Shown here piece after piece: positions 8,558-17,637 of a DNA stretch of 51,675 bases. Where the stretch lies: positions 1 to 51,675 of the forward strand of contig MFSE01000008.1 of NCBI GenBank assembly GCA_001784805.1, given 5' to 3'. The translations under genes were made by a program, and so were the position numbers. Every line of letters starts with the position of its first letter. Positions within the stretch are counted from its first letter, which is position 1. This stretch comes from Candidatus Moranbacteria bacterium RIFOXYA12_FULL_35_19. GTDB taxonomy: Bacteria > Patescibacteriota > Minisyncoccia > Moranbacterales > UBA2206. Under the pieces are notes generated by a model, which saw only the letters and a program-made list of their open reading frames with translations, did not search any database and was not told where the DNA came from.

Positions 8558-10021
8558 ATGAAAAAAATAATAACTTTTTTTGTGCTGGTGAATTTTTTGG
8601 GAGTCATATTTCTTCCTATCGCATCAGCTGAAGAAACGGTAGTGAATCCATCGCCCGTTTATGCCCTTTGGAATAAAACTTATTCTTATCGGTATTTTAC
8701 CCTTTCCGAAACGGAAAAAAATAAACTTCTAAAAGACAGCGCTAAATGGGAAAGTGAAGGTTCATCTTGGCAGGCGTATGCCACTCAAAAAACTGGCACC
8801 ATGCCGGTTTATAAAATAAAAAATGAAACTTATGGCTATTATTATTACACCGTTTCCAAAGCAAAAAAGGATGAATTGTCCAAAGCTAAAGGATGGAAAT
8901 ATAGCGGTATTGCTTTTTACGCCTTTGAAAAAAGTCAATCTGATGCAACTCCAATTTATGTTCTAAAACATTCTAAAACAAAAAAATATTTTTATACTTC
9001 CAGTCCAGGAGAAAAAAATTGTATGCTCACTGACAACAATTGGACTGTTATAGGAAAATCTTTTTGGGTTCCCAAAGAAAATGCTAATGTTTCGGCAGAT
9101 GATTCTTCTTGCCGATTATCCTACGGACCGGAAATCAATGTTGGTCTTTGGAGCTATACCAGAAATGGCTTAGAAGAAGAATCTTTCAAAATAGACGCCA
9201 ATAAGGATTATGTGATAAAAGACCGACGAGGAGACAAGATTGCTGAAATTTCGGCAGATGAAAAAACCAAAGTGAAATATGACGGCGATGGAAAACTTTT
9301 GATTTATGATTCTATTTCAGAAAAAACTGTAAGCAAGGAAGTTCGCTTTGAAGCCAAAGATGGCAATAATTTCAATCTAATTTTCAATATCCACCGTCCA
9401 GGATCCTCCTATGATGAATATCGTGGAAAAATAAAGTTGAAATACAATGACATAAGCAAAGAAATTTGGGTTATCAACACTCTTCCGATGGAACAATACA
9501 CTTGGGGCATGGGAGAAACAACAGGAACGGGACCATTTGAACATACCAAAGTTATGACGGTAATTTTTCGCACTTATGGTTATTGGTACAATAAATATGC
9601 CACCAAATATTTGAAATATGGTTTCACCATCCGCAGTGATTCCGGCTCGCAAATTTACCGTGGTTATGAATGGGAGAAAAAATATCCTAACATCAAAAAA
9701 GCCACCGAACAAACTAAAGGAATAATTGTTAAATATAAAGACGAAATTGCTTTGACGCCCTATAGTTCTTGGAGCGATGGAAGAACTAGAAGTTTCAAAG
9801 AGCATTGGGGGTCAAATGATTATCCTTGGTGCAAATCAGTCAAAGATAAATATGGAAAAAATTCCTCGCAAAGCACTAAGCAACTCCAAGACGCAGGAAA
9901 TCATATGGTTGGACTGATTGCCAACGGCTCGCTGAAATTGGCTGGTAGTAAATATAAGAAAAAATATGATTGGATATTGAAATATTATTATTCCAAAATA
10001 TCACTCCAGAAAATGTACTGA
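8558..10021 (+). CDS. Secreted SpoIID/LytB-domain protein with N-terminal DUF5648-like repeats
   Basis: 487 residues with a clear signal peptide ending near IASA at about residue 24. Residues 30-170 contain three units of the type PVYxLxN...YYYTxS (PVYALWNK, PVYKIKNE, PIYVLKHS), as in DUF5648, a domain linked to cell-wall proteins. The C-terminal half has YTWGMGE, then VIFRTYGYW, GFTIRSDSGSQIYRG and a SSWSDGRTRS segment, matching the order of motifs in SpoIID/LytB, a peptidoglycan lytic transglycosylase family. The catalytic Glu would be the one in GMGE. It is probably an exported cell-wall-active protein; the partner seen in spore formers is absent. Confidence 0.8.
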   Translation: MKKIITFFVLVNFLGVIFLPIASAEETVVNPSPVYALWNKTYSYRYFTLSETEKNKLLKDSAKWESEGSSWQAYATQKTGTMPVYKIKNETYGYYYYTVSKAKKDELSKAKGWKYSGIAFYAFEKSQSDATPIYVLKHSKTKKYFYTSSPGEKNCMLTDNNWTVIGKSFWVPKENANVSADDSSCRLSYGPEINVGLWSYTRNGLEEESFKIDANKDYVIKDRRGDKIAEISADEKTKVKYDGDGKLLIYDSISEKTVSKEVRFEAKDGNNFNLIFNIHRPGSSYDEYRGKIKLKYNDISKEIWVINTLPMEQYTWGMGETTGTGPFEHTKVMTVIFRTYGYWYNKYATKYLKYGFTIRSDSGSQIYRGYEWEKKYPNIKKATEQTKGIIVKYKDEIALTPYSSWSDGRTRSFKEHWGSNDYPWCKSVKDKYGKNSSQSTKQLQDAGNHMVGLIANGSLKLAGSKYKKKYDWILKYYYSKISLQKMY

Positions 10022-10025
10022 CTTT

Positions 10026-10192
10026 CTGAAGAATCTTATTTTTTCGGTTTACCTGCCTCGCCGTCAGGCGGGTAACTCGGATGTCGAATTTCTTGCCAAA
10101 ACTTTCGCCCCCGATCAACAGCTGATAAGCCAAAGTTTTGGAGAAATACGACATCCTCAAACAAAATAAACCTCAAAAATAAGATTCTTCAG
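10026..10192. repeat. Nested imperfect palindrome of about 167 bp
   Basis: The outer arms, CTGAAGAATCTTATTTTT (10026-10043) and its perfect complement at 10175-10192, enclose further matched segments: GGATGTCG with CGACATCC, and CCAAAACTTT with AAAGTTTTGG. A GC-rich mini-palindrome (10051-10073) sits in the left arm only. A T-rich run follows the right arm, so the transcript could form one long hairpin that also terminates the SpoIID-like gene. Confidence 0.75.
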
Positions 10193-10216
10193 CAGTTTTT
10201 ATTTTATTTGATTTAT

Positions 10217-10735
10217 ATGTTCAAAAAAATTACCCTACTGATATTCGCCCTCGCCTTTCTTGCTTTGGCGTATTTTGCTTATCCGATAATAAAAAATCGC
10301 TATTTCAAAAATGAAGTCAAAGAAGTTATTGAAATTGACAATAAAAAATCCAGCGATAGCAAAGCGATAAATTCAAATAATATTTCTGAAGAAAATTTAA
10401 AAATATCCGATCCAAATGAAACAGAAAATACAGTTAAGGATGCGATCGATGAAAGCGGAGACATTGAAAATATTTCCGCAAAGGATTGCGACAATGAATG
10501 CGAAAATTTCAAAGACAATATTGCCGATTTGAAATATTGCCAAGATATCTGTGATCTCTCCCCAATCAAAGAAAGTGAGAATTGTGAAAAATTACTAGAC
10601 AAAGAAAAAGATTATTGTTTCAAAAATCAGGCCGTTGCCAAAATAGATTTGAAAATTTGCGATTTAATTTCCGATTCAACGATAAAATCCGCTTGCAAAA
10701 ATCGAGTGACGGAAGAATTATTAGAACAGCAATAA
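10217..10735 (+). CDS. Anchored Cys-rich exported protein, unknown function
   Basis: 172 residues from ATG 10217 (MFKKITLL); a TTG at 10208 would add three residues. One hydrophobic N-terminal segment (about 5-22) serves as signal anchor. After an acidic, Asn/Ser-rich linker, the C-terminal 80 residues hold about eight cysteines in short spacings (KDCDNEC, KYCQDIC, DYCF, KICD, SACK), suggesting a disulfide-stabilised domain outside the cell. No known family is recognised. It ends five bases before the next gene, so the two are likely co-transcribed. Confidence 0.7.
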   Translation: MFKKITLLIFALAFLALAYFAYPIIKNRYFKNEVKEVIEIDNKKSSDSKAINSNNISEENLKISDPNETENTVKDAIDESGDIENISAKDCDNECENFKDNIADLKYCQDICDLSPIKESENCEKLLDKEKDYCFKNQAVAKIDLKICDLISDSTIKSACKNRVTEELLEQQ

Positions 10736-10739
10736 AGCT

Positions 10740-11426
10740 ATGGAGTCTAAAAATATTTTCATTGTTATCCCCGCTTTCAACGAAGGGAAAATTATTCAAG
10801 AAGTGATCACCGACATTCAAAAAGCCGGCTATTTTAATATTATTGTGGTTGATGACGGAAGTAAAGATGATACTTTTTCCAAAGCTCAAGAAATTTTGCC
10901 AAAAACAGTTTTTCGCCATCGCCTAAACCGAGGCAAAGGCGCTGCCACTAAAACCGGTATCGAAGCGGCCAAAATTCTGGGCGCGAATATTGTTGTCACG
11001 CTTGATGGCGATGGCCAGCATGATCCAGCTGATATTGCCAAATTGACCAGGCCGATTGAATTTGATAGTTTTGATGTAGTACTTGGCACAAGACTGCTCC
11101 ATCCCGAAGGTATGCCAAAACACAAAATTTTGGCCAACAAAATTGGAAATTTTTTCACTTGGTACCTTTATGGTCTGTGGGTGACTGATTCCCAATCAGG
11201 ATTTCGCGCCTATTCTCGTCACGCTATTGAAGTCATCAACACCAAATCCGACCGCTATGAATATGACAGCGAAGTCATTCGCGAAATTCGAAAATATAAA
11301 CTAAAATATAAGGAAATTCCCATCACTGTGCGCTATACCGAATATTCCATGGGCAAAATTCAAAAACAAGATTTCCTCACCGGTCTAAAAACACTATATA
11401 AAATGATTTGGAGTATAATTAGCTAA
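10740..11426 (+). CDS. Family 2 glycosyltransferase (dolichyl-phosphate mannose synthase-like)
   Basis: 228 residues consisting of a GT-A domain without membrane helices. The motifs are FIVIPAFNEG at residues 6-15, VVDDGSKDDT near 38-47 and TLDGDGQHDP near 85-95, the last being the metal-binding DxD region. A C-terminal YDSEVIREIRKY plus IPITVRYTEYS is typical of the DPM1-like branch that moves a sugar to a polyprenyl phosphate. Its next neighbour encodes a DUF2304 protein, a pairing common in bacteria in which the small membrane protein probably serves the soluble GT2. Confidence 0.9.
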   Translation: MESKNIFIVIPAFNEGKIIQEVITDIQKAGYFNIIVVDDGSKDDTFSKAQEILPKTVFRHRLNRGKGAATKTGIEAAKILGANIVVTLDGDGQHDPADIAKLTRPIEFDSFDVVLGTRLLHPEGMPKHKILANKIGNFFTWYLYGLWVTDSQSGFRAYSRHAIEVINTKSDRYEYDSEVIREIRKYKLKYKEIPITVRYTEYSMGKIQKQDFLTGLKTLYKMIWSIIS

Positions 11427-11520
11427 GTCCATAAAGTTTGAAAGTCCATAAAGTCCAAGAGAATCTTTTTTCTTAACTTTATAAACTTTACAGACTTGAT
11501 AGACTTTTTAACTTAACTTT
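11426..11520. repeat. Low-complexity word repeat (AGTCCATAAAG / CTTTATAAACTTTA type)
   Basis: The gap between the GT2 and DUF2304 genes consists of variants of AGTCCATAAAGT followed by the partly complementary TAACTTTATAAACTTTA. No gene is present. Confidence 0.6.
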
Positions 11521-11865
11521 ATGAAAATTCACTTGTATCAAATCGCCGTCATTATTGTTTCTTCCTTGATGATTTATCAAGGGCTGGATCGATATTTCAA
11601 AAAGCAAAAAAATCAGTCTTTTTTGAAACTTCTTATCCGTCTAATTGTTTGGGGCGGAATGATTGCAATTGTGATTTATCCCAAAGCTAGCACCAGTTTG
11701 GCAAAATTTATTGGGATTGAAGGCAACATCAACGCCATAATCTTGGTCGGCTTCATTTTGATTTTTCTCATCATCTTCAAACTAATGAACGCCATCGAAC
11801 ACCTCGAGCAACAAATTTCCATTTTGACTAGAAAAGATGCAATCAAAAAAATAAACGACCGATAA
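11521..11865 (+). CDS. DUF2304 membrane protein
   Basis: 114 residues with three hydrophobic segments (about 6-22, 40-56 and 72-92) and a charged C-terminal helix (NAIEHLEQQISILTRKDA), as in DUF2304. Members are usually next to DPM1-like GT2 genes, as here, and probably help the glycosyltransferase at the membrane. The function is inferred from context only. A bidirectional terminator lies just downstream. Confidence 0.85.
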   Translation: MKIHLYQIAVIIVSSLMIYQGLDRYFKKQKNQSFLKLLIRLIVWGGMIAIVIYPKASTSLAKFIGIEGNINAIILVGFILIFLIIFKLMNAIEHLEQQISILTRKDAIKKINDR

Positions 11866-11900
11866 GCCGTCTTGTCAATATCAATATATATGGTTTGATA

Positions 11901-11927
11901 AAAAATCAGAATTTAATTCTGATTTTT
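11901..11927. terminator. Bidirectional terminator
   Basis: AAAAATCAGAAT and its complement flank TTA: a perfect 12-base stem with A and T runs on opposite sides. It separates the convergent DUF2304 gene (plus) and ParA-like gene (minus), and overlaps the stop codon of the latter. Confidence 0.85.
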
Positions 11928-12945
11928 AATATTCGGATAATATTTTCAGTATATTTTCAGAAAGCCCCTTGAATTCTTCTTTGGATTTTTCGATATTTTC
12001 TTTCGTGCCTTGATGTATCTCTGCCACTAAATTAGGATCAAGATCAAATATTGCCAATCCTAATTCTTGGCATTTTGCCGGAATCGTTCCATAATCTTGA
12101 ATGATTTGAAGCGGATCTTTCCAACTTTTTTCCACTAGACCATTTCTACCATGTTTTTCTGATAAAAATTTCTTCACTTTTTTTGGCAACTCTTCAATCC
12201 AATGCCGATGATCTTTGATAGGCTGTTTTCCATATACATTATACGCATTCACGACATAACCGATAAAAAGACCATCTCCAGAAAGCACGAATTTATTTTC
12301 AGTATTGCCAGACAAAGCTTTGCCGGTTATTTTCCAATTTTGTTTCCATTTTTCAAATATAGTTCCAAGATTTTCAATTCCTTGCACACTGAAAGCATCC
12401 GGCATCATTGGCACAACAAAATAATCTGACCCGAGAAAAATAATTTGATTGAGAAGTGCCAGACTCGGAGATGTATCAATCACAAAAATATCAATTTCAT
12501 CTTGTAGTCCTCTTTCGCGCAAAAATCTGTCAATCGCACTGGTTTGAAAATATCCAAGTTGTTGTCCTGAAGCGGCTTGTCCATAAGCAGTGACTAACAA
12601 ATTTTCATATAAAGAAAGACTGACGCTCCCTTTCATCAAAAAAAGATTTTCTTCGCTATTGGAAATTGGAATAAAAGGCACGCGAAGATCAATGTCGCTT
12701 CCACCTTCGATAACTCCCTTCAAAACATCGTGAATATCTTTTTCATTTGAAGAGAATAAATTTTTTTCATAATGGTTGTCTCCAAGAGCCAATCGAGAAA
12801 GATTGCATTGCGGATCAAGATCTACTAGTACTGTTTTATATCCAAGCTTAGCAAAAGACATTGCGCAGTTAAACGCCAGCGTTGTCTTGCCTACCCCACC
12901 TTTATTATTGGCAAATAAAAGTTTTTTAGTTCTAACAAATTTCAT
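11926..12945 (-). CDS. ParA/MinD-family ATPase
   Basis: 339 residues. The deviant Walker A motif KGGVGKTT stands at about residues 15-22, followed by VLVDLDPQCNLS (switch I/Walker A' region) near 41-52 and IFVIDTSPSLALLN (Walker B) near 150-160. These define the ParA family of chromosome and plasmid partition ATPases, also used in protein positioning. No ParB gene or parS-like site is nearby, so it may be an orphan partition or positioning protein. It has its own promoter, with the ATG where the first transcribed base should be. Confidence 0.9.
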   Translation of the reverse strand: MKFVRTKKLLFANNKGGVGKTTLAFNCAMSFAKLGYKTVLVDLDPQCNLSRLALGDNHYEKNLFSSNEKDIHDVLKGVIEGGSDIDLRVPFIPISNSEENLFLMKGSVSLSLYENLLVTAYGQAASGQQLGYFQTSAIDRFLRERGLQDEIDIFVIDTSPSLALLNQIIFLGSDYFVVPMMPDAFSVQGIENLGTIFEKWKQNWKITGKALSGNTENKFVLSGDGLFIGYVVNAYNVYGKQPIKDHRHWIEELPKKVKKFLSEKHGRNGLVEKSWKDPLQIIQDYGTIPAKCQELGLAIFDLDPNLVAEIHQGTKENIEKSKEEFKGLSENILKILSEY

Positions 12946-12951
12946 ATTTCA

Positions 12952-12979
12952 ATTATACCAATTTTCCAAAAAAACACAA
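12952..12979 (-). promoter_or_regulatory. Promoter of the ParA-like gene, probably leaderless
   Basis: On the minus strand TTGTGT (12974-12979), 16 bases, TATAAT (12952-12957). Only six bases separate the -10 from the ATG at 12945, so transcription should begin at or next to the start codon. Confidence 0.65.
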
Positions 12980-13062
12980 ACAAACGAAAGTGTTTTGCAA
13001 TTTGATTTTAAGTTTGTTATTATTCAACTAATAGGAAAAATAACTTGTTATAAAATGAAAAA

Positions 13063-15165
13063 ATGAAAATATTAATTTTTTGTCCATATTATCCTCCGCA
13101 TATCGGCGGGCTTGAATCGCATGCGGATGAATTTAATAAATATCTATCTCAAAAAGGGGTAGATATAACTGTTTTTGCCCCAAAATTGCCCCTAGAAGCA
13201 CTGGAAAGAGAAATTAGGCATAATAATGTAAAGATCATCCGCTTTCCCGCTTTTGAAATAATTTCCAACTATCCCTTGCCCTGTTTTTGGCAACTCAAAT
13301 TTTGGAAATTATTCTTTGCATTATTTAAAGAAAATTTCGAAATCATAATTTCTCGCACTAGATTTTTCAACACTTCGCTTCTGGCACTCATTTATGCTAA
13401 AATAAAAAAAGTTCACTGGATCCATATTGAGCACGGCAGTGATTTCGTTTCACTAAATAATCGCTTTTTTTCAAACATTGCCAAGCTTTATGATTATACT
13501 TTTGGAAAATTGATCCTAAAATTATCCAACAAAAACATTGCCAATTCAATTGCTTCGGCTGATTTTTGCCAAAAACTTTTCCCACAAAAATATTGCGAAG
13601 TAATTTATCGAGGAGTAGAAATTGAAAAAATATTGGAAATAAAACCAGACATTACCCTTAAAAATAATTATCCAAATGACATAATAATTACTTTTATCGG
13701 CAGACTGATTGATGGCAAAGGAGTGGCTGATCTGTTAAGAGCAATCGCCCAAATAAAAATTCCTCGCATAAAATGTTTCATCATCGGCGATGGTCCGCAA
13801 AAAAATAATCTTGAAAAATTGGCAAAAAGTTTTAATATTTCCGAAAAAATAATCTTTTTTGGATACAAAAAACACCGAGAAGCTATCGGGATTCTCAAAA
13901 TTTCAGACATCTTTATAAATCCCAGCTATAACGAAGGCTTGCCGTCTTCTGTTATAGAAGCTGCTATTTGCCAAAAAGCCATAATCGCTACTCGTGTCGG
14001 AGGAACACCAGAAATTTTTACCGATGAAAAAAGCGGATTTTTAATTGAACCAAAAAATATAAACATCCTAGTGGAAAAGTTAAATTTGCTAATAAATAAT
14101 CCAGAGTTAAGAACTAATTTTGGCGCAAGCGCTTATGAAGAAATAAAAAATAAATTTGATTGGGAAGATAATATTTCCAAATATCTGGAAGTTTTTGAAA
14201 AAATAAAGATGGTACCGAATAAAAAAATTTATTTTTTATCATCTCGGCACGGCGGACCATACAAACAACATAAAATTATCGGCGAAGAATTTCGCAAAAA
14301 TGGCTTTTGGGTTGACCATAGATCTGATTTTTGGGGATGGATAAAATTGCATTTTATCTACGGAAAAAATAAATACATCCTAACCAATGTTCCCCTGCTA
14401 TTCAGATTCACTTCAAGAAATTTTATTTTCAACATTAAGGGAAATTATAAAAAAGAAAGAAATCTCATAAAAAATCCGCTGGCATATTTATATGGCATAA
14501 ATAAGCTATGGAGCGAAAAAATAGTTTTGCCGTCAAATTATTTGAAAGAAGTGCTGGATATAAAAAATGCTTTGATTATTCCTAATGCAGTTTCTGAAAA
14601 ACTAATTGAAAAAAGTCTGGAAACGAAAAAACTATCAGATAAAAATACAATAAATCTTATTATGGTGACTATGTTCGGCTTTCGAGAAAAGTCCGAAGGA
14701 GCGCTAAAAGTTATTACGGCTTTATCAAAAATAAAAAGTGACAAAAAAATACACTTAAATATTTTTGGAAAGGGTTCGTTTGAAGAAGAGATTAAAAAAA
14801 GAGCCTTGCAAATTAAAATGCCCGAGAATATAACGGTTAATTTCAAAGGTTATGCAAAAAATATAAATGATGAATACGAAAAAGCCGATATTTTTGTTTA
14901 TTGGTCAGATTTGGATGTAATGCCAAATGTTTTCTTAGAAGCTATGGCATTTGGATTGCCTATTATAGCCAACAATTTTCCGTCATTTAAAGAAATACTG
15001 GGAGAAAATAATTTTATCGCAAAAAATGAAAAAGAGTTTACCGATTATGCTGAAAATTTATTTGGAAATAGTAAAACTATCAATAAGATTAGTTTACAAA
15101 ATAAAAAGCTTGTTTTACAATATGATATAGATAGAATAATTTCATTTTGGATTAATTTATTTTGA
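13063..15165 (+). CDS. Two-domain glycosyltransferase: tandem GT4 fusion
   Basis: 700 residues, about twice the usual GT4 length. The first unit (1-380) begins KILIFCPYYPPHIGGLE and carries YNEGLPSSVIEAA, the acidic-motif region that binds the donor nucleotide sugar. The second unit (about 385-700) begins KKIYFLSSRHGGPYKQ and carries DVMPNVFLEAMAFGLPI in the same place. Both keep the glutamates expected for retaining GT-B enzymes, so two successive transfers by one protein are plausible. The stop TGA shares its last base with the ATG of the next gene, showing translational coupling. Confidence 0.85.
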   Translation: MKILIFCPYYPPHIGGLESHADEFNKYLSQKGVDITVFAPKLPLEALEREIRHNNVKIIRFPAFEIISNYPLPCFWQLKFWKLFFALFKENFEIIISRTRFFNTSLLALIYAKIKKVHWIHIEHGSDFVSLNNRFFSNIAKLYDYTFGKLILKLSNKNIANSIASADFCQKLFPQKYCEVIYRGVEIEKILEIKPDITLKNNYPNDIIITFIGRLIDGKGVADLLRAIAQIKIPRIKCFIIGDGPQKNNLEKLAKSFNISEKIIFFGYKKHREAIGILKISDIFINPSYNEGLPSSVIEAAICQKAIIATRVGGTPEIFTDEKSGFLIEPKNINILVEKLNLLINNPELRTNFGASAYEEIKNKFDWEDNISKYLEVFEKIKMVPNKKIYFLSSRHGGPYKQHKIIGEEFRKNGFWVDHRSDFWGWIKLHFIYGKNKYILTNVPLLFRFTSRNFIFNIKGNYKKERNLIKNPLAYLYGINKLWSEKIVLPSNYLKEVLDIKNALIIPNAVSEKLIEKSLETKKLSDKNTINLIMVTMFGFREKSEGALKVITALSKIKSDKKIHLNIFGKGSFEEEIKKRALQIKMPENITVNFKGYAKNINDEYEKADIFVYWSDLDVMPNVFLEAMAFGLPIIANNFPSFKEILGENNFIAKNEKEFTDYAENLFGNSKTINKISLQNKKLVLQYDIDRIISFWINLF

Positions 15166-16859
15166 TGAAAATAAATAAAGATAGGTTAATATTTTTCTTG
15201 AAAGATAACAAGTGGATAATTATTGCTTCCATTTTATTTTTGGCTTGGAAATTTTTTCTTGTTGGTGTTTTATGGCATGATCGTTTTTCCCCACCAGAAC
15301 CAGATGATTCTTATGTTTATATTACTCATATTGAATCAGTACGCCAATGCCCCATTTTATTTTGCAAGGATAGTATTTATCCAATGAATAAATTCGGAGC
15401 ATATTCTCATTTAATATATCGGGTAGTATTTGGGTATCTAGCAATCTTGCTAAATATAAGTTCTGAATCTGCCTACTATTTGAGTTTTTACATAGGCATT
15501 CTTCTTTCAATTCCTGTTTTAATATTATTCCTAAAAAATATTGGCTTAAATAAAAATTTAATAGCCTTTTCTATATTTTTTCTAATATTGCCAAGCAGTT
15601 TAAATAACACCAACATTTTTACATGGATTATCCCAGCTTTTTTTGCTTTTCTTTTATTTTTATTAATCCTTTCTATAATATTGGGTAATTATACAAAATG
15701 GAAATACTACATTATAATCGCCGTTCCAGTTGCTTTATATACACACACAATAACCTTGTATATGATTCCGATTTTAATCTTATATTTTTTATTTATTTGC
15801 TTATTCGAAAAGAAAATCGATAGATTACTTTTAAAAAAAATATTGTTTACTCTCTTTATAACAATTATCTTTTATGCTCCTCTTTCTTTTTATTTAATAA
15901 AAATAGAAGATAAAGCTATTGGTAATCCCTATGGAATTGAAACTTTTTTATATAATAGTATCAAGGAGAGTTCCGAGTTTATAACCAAAAAAGAGAAAGA
16001 CACAAAAATCAAAAAAGGAAATAGCATAGAAACTAGAAAAGAGGGACCGGCTCCTTCAAAAAATATCCTTTCGAAATATAATTTTAAAAAAATATTACCA
16101 GGATATGAAATGATTAGAGGCAGATATTTTGATCTAGTCATTCTTAATTATTTTTCTTTTTTAATTTTTATTTTATCATTTTTAATTAATATTTTTTATA
16201 AAAACTACAGGATTATTTCTTTATTTCTGTCTACGCTTATTTTTATTATTCTTGCCTCCATAAATGAATTTGCATACCGTTTGTTAATTTTTTTATGGTT
16301 TATAACTTTTGTTTTTTACGCTTGCAGTTTTTGGTATGCATTATGCTTTCTGAAATTATTTTCGTTAAAAAAAATTTCAGTAATATTAAAATTAAGCATA
16401 ATTCTTACTTTAATAATATTTGCTATTATCAATATACTCTTGTCATATTTTTACCATTCCTATCGAAACGAAAGAGAGAATTATTTATTAAATCCTAACT
16501 ATGTATCTTATATTAAAAATAATATTTCTTCTAAGGAATATATTAAATATGAAGATTATGCAAATAAAACCTTAAAATATTTTAATCTATCAAAAGATTT
16601 ATCATGGAATTCAATTGGCTCTTTCAAAAAAGATAAGCATTTAAAATATTATATTATGATTGAAGAAAAAATTGATCAAGATACAATCTATGAATTATCT
16701 GATTTAAATAATTTTATTAATTTTATATGTCATCACCTAAAAATACAAAGAAAAACTAGAAACAAAACACCGCTAGTTTCTACTGATGCCTACATAAAAG
16801 ATAATTTTACCCTAGATAAGGAATTCGGGAACATTAAAATATATAAAAATAATAAGTAA
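15165..16859 (+). CDS. Polytopic membrane protein, GT-C-like
   Basis: About 564 residues, beginning at ATG 15165 inside the stop of the previous gene (a TTG at 15162 is the longer alternative). Around ten to twelve hydrophobic helices are visible. The first loop contains EPDDSYVYITHIESV, an acidic motif after helix one of the kind that marks the catalytic loop of GT-C glycosyltransferases. A charged cytoplasmic-type insert rich in Lys lies near 275-310, and the C-terminal 120 residues are soluble. The role is probably transfer from a polyprenyl-linked sugar during surface-glycan assembly; this is inference from topology and neighbours. Confidence 0.7.
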   Translation: MKINKDRLIFFLKDNKWIIIASILFLAWKFFLVGVLWHDRFSPPEPDDSYVYITHIESVRQCPILFCKDSIYPMNKFGAYSHLIYRVVFGYLAILLNISSESAYYLSFYIGILLSIPVLILFLKNIGLNKNLIAFSIFFLILPSSLNNTNIFTWIIPAFFAFLLFLLILSIILGNYTKWKYYIIIAVPVALYTHTITLYMIPILILYFLFICLFEKKIDRLLLKKILFTLFITIIFYAPLSFYLIKIEDKAIGNPYGIETFLYNSIKESSEFITKKEKDTKIKKGNSIETRKEGPAPSKNILSKYNFKKILPGYEMIRGRYFDLVILNYFSFLIFILSFLINIFYKNYRIISLFLSTLIFIILASINEFAYRLLIFLWFITFVFYACSFWYALCFLKLFSLKKISVILKLSIILTLIIFAIINILLSYFYHSYRNERENYLLNPNYVSYIKNNISSKEYIKYEDYANKTLKYFNLSKDLSWNSIGSFKKDKHLKYYIMIEEKIDQDTIYELSDLNNFINFICHHLKIQRKTRNKTPLVSTDAYIKDNFTLDKEFGNIKIYKNNK

Positions 16860-16908
16860 TTTTTAATAATAAAAAAATAAATACTTTTACATCGACACTT
16901 AAAAAAAG

Positions 16909-17637
16909 CTATTGTTTTTTTGCATAAATTACAAAGTGGCTATGGATAAAATATGAACAGTATTTGTTTCCTAAAAATATTTTGCCTATTGTTCTAAAAG
17001 GCACAACCCACTCTATTTTTATAATTTTATAACCAACTTTTTCCATAATTTCAGTCCATTTTTCAGGAGCCTGATGCTTATGCCATTCAATAGTAGGCGA
17101 AAATATATTCTTTACTCCTAAAAAACTAAAGAAATTCTTGTTTGAACAATCAGCAACTATAATATCAGCATCATTGCTTGACATTTCATATAATTTATTA
17201 AAAATTTTTTCATAAGTATTTTTTGCTTCATTAGAATTATTCAAATTAATACAAGCGTCCTCGTCTAAATGATTAATAGAATGGTGAAGCAAGATAACAT
17301 CAAATTTTTCTTCATTATTTTCGAAAGACTGAAATGTTAATGGTTTTAAAAAAACATTATCTAAATTTAATCCTTCTTTTAGTTCATTAAACTTGGAAAT
17401 GTAGTTACTTCTAGACCCTTCTATTTCTGGCTCTAGTCCAATAACTTTTTTTGCTCCATTCAAAGCCATATAGGAAGTATACGCTCCGGCTCCGGCTCCA
17501 ATATCCAAAATATTTTTATCTCTTAGATCAATTTCATTGAATAAGTTTTTTAAATAAAACTTCATCGCAGATACTGACCTCGTTAACTTCAACTTTCTTA
17601 TGCTTTTAAAATAATTTTCCTCATTTAATTGATTCAT
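16909..17637 (-). CDS. SAM-dependent methyltransferase (class I)
   Basis: 242 residues with motif I at KNILDIGAGAGAYTSYMA (about 39-56) and acidic motif II at VIGLEPE. FDVILLHHSINHLDED is the motif IV region. It overlaps the upstream GT4 gene by the ATGA arrangement (17634-17637) and is probably co-transcribed. The target is unknown; sitting in a glycan locus it may methylate a sugar or a glycan end. It converges on the membrane-protein gene to its left. Confidence 0.85.
   Translation of the reverse strand: MNQLNEENYFKSIRKLKLTRSVSAMKFYLKNLFNEIDLRDKNILDIGAGAGAYTSYMALNGAKKVIGLEPEIEGSRSNYISKFNELKEGLNLDNVFLKPLTFQSFENNEEKFDVILLHHSINHLDEDACINLNNSNEAKNTYEKIFNKLYEMSSNDADIIVADCSNKNFFSFLGVKNIFSPTIEWHKHQAPEKWTEIMEKVGYKIIKIEWVVPFRTIGKIFLGNKYCSYFIHSHFVIYAKKQ

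Noticed and set aside
10019-10021. UGA as glycine (code 25) as in some CPR groups
   Set aside because: UGA ends genes at expected places (10019-10021, 15163-15165 overlapping the next ATG), so the standard bacterial code fits.
11926-12945. Plasmid or origin region because of ParA
   Set aside because: No ParB, parS-like repeats, replication initiator or AT-rich iterons were seen; orphan ParA genes are common in chromosomes.
16860-16908. Terminator between the convergent genes 15165-16859 and 16909-17637
   Set aside because: The gap is A/T-rich but I could not find a convincing stem.
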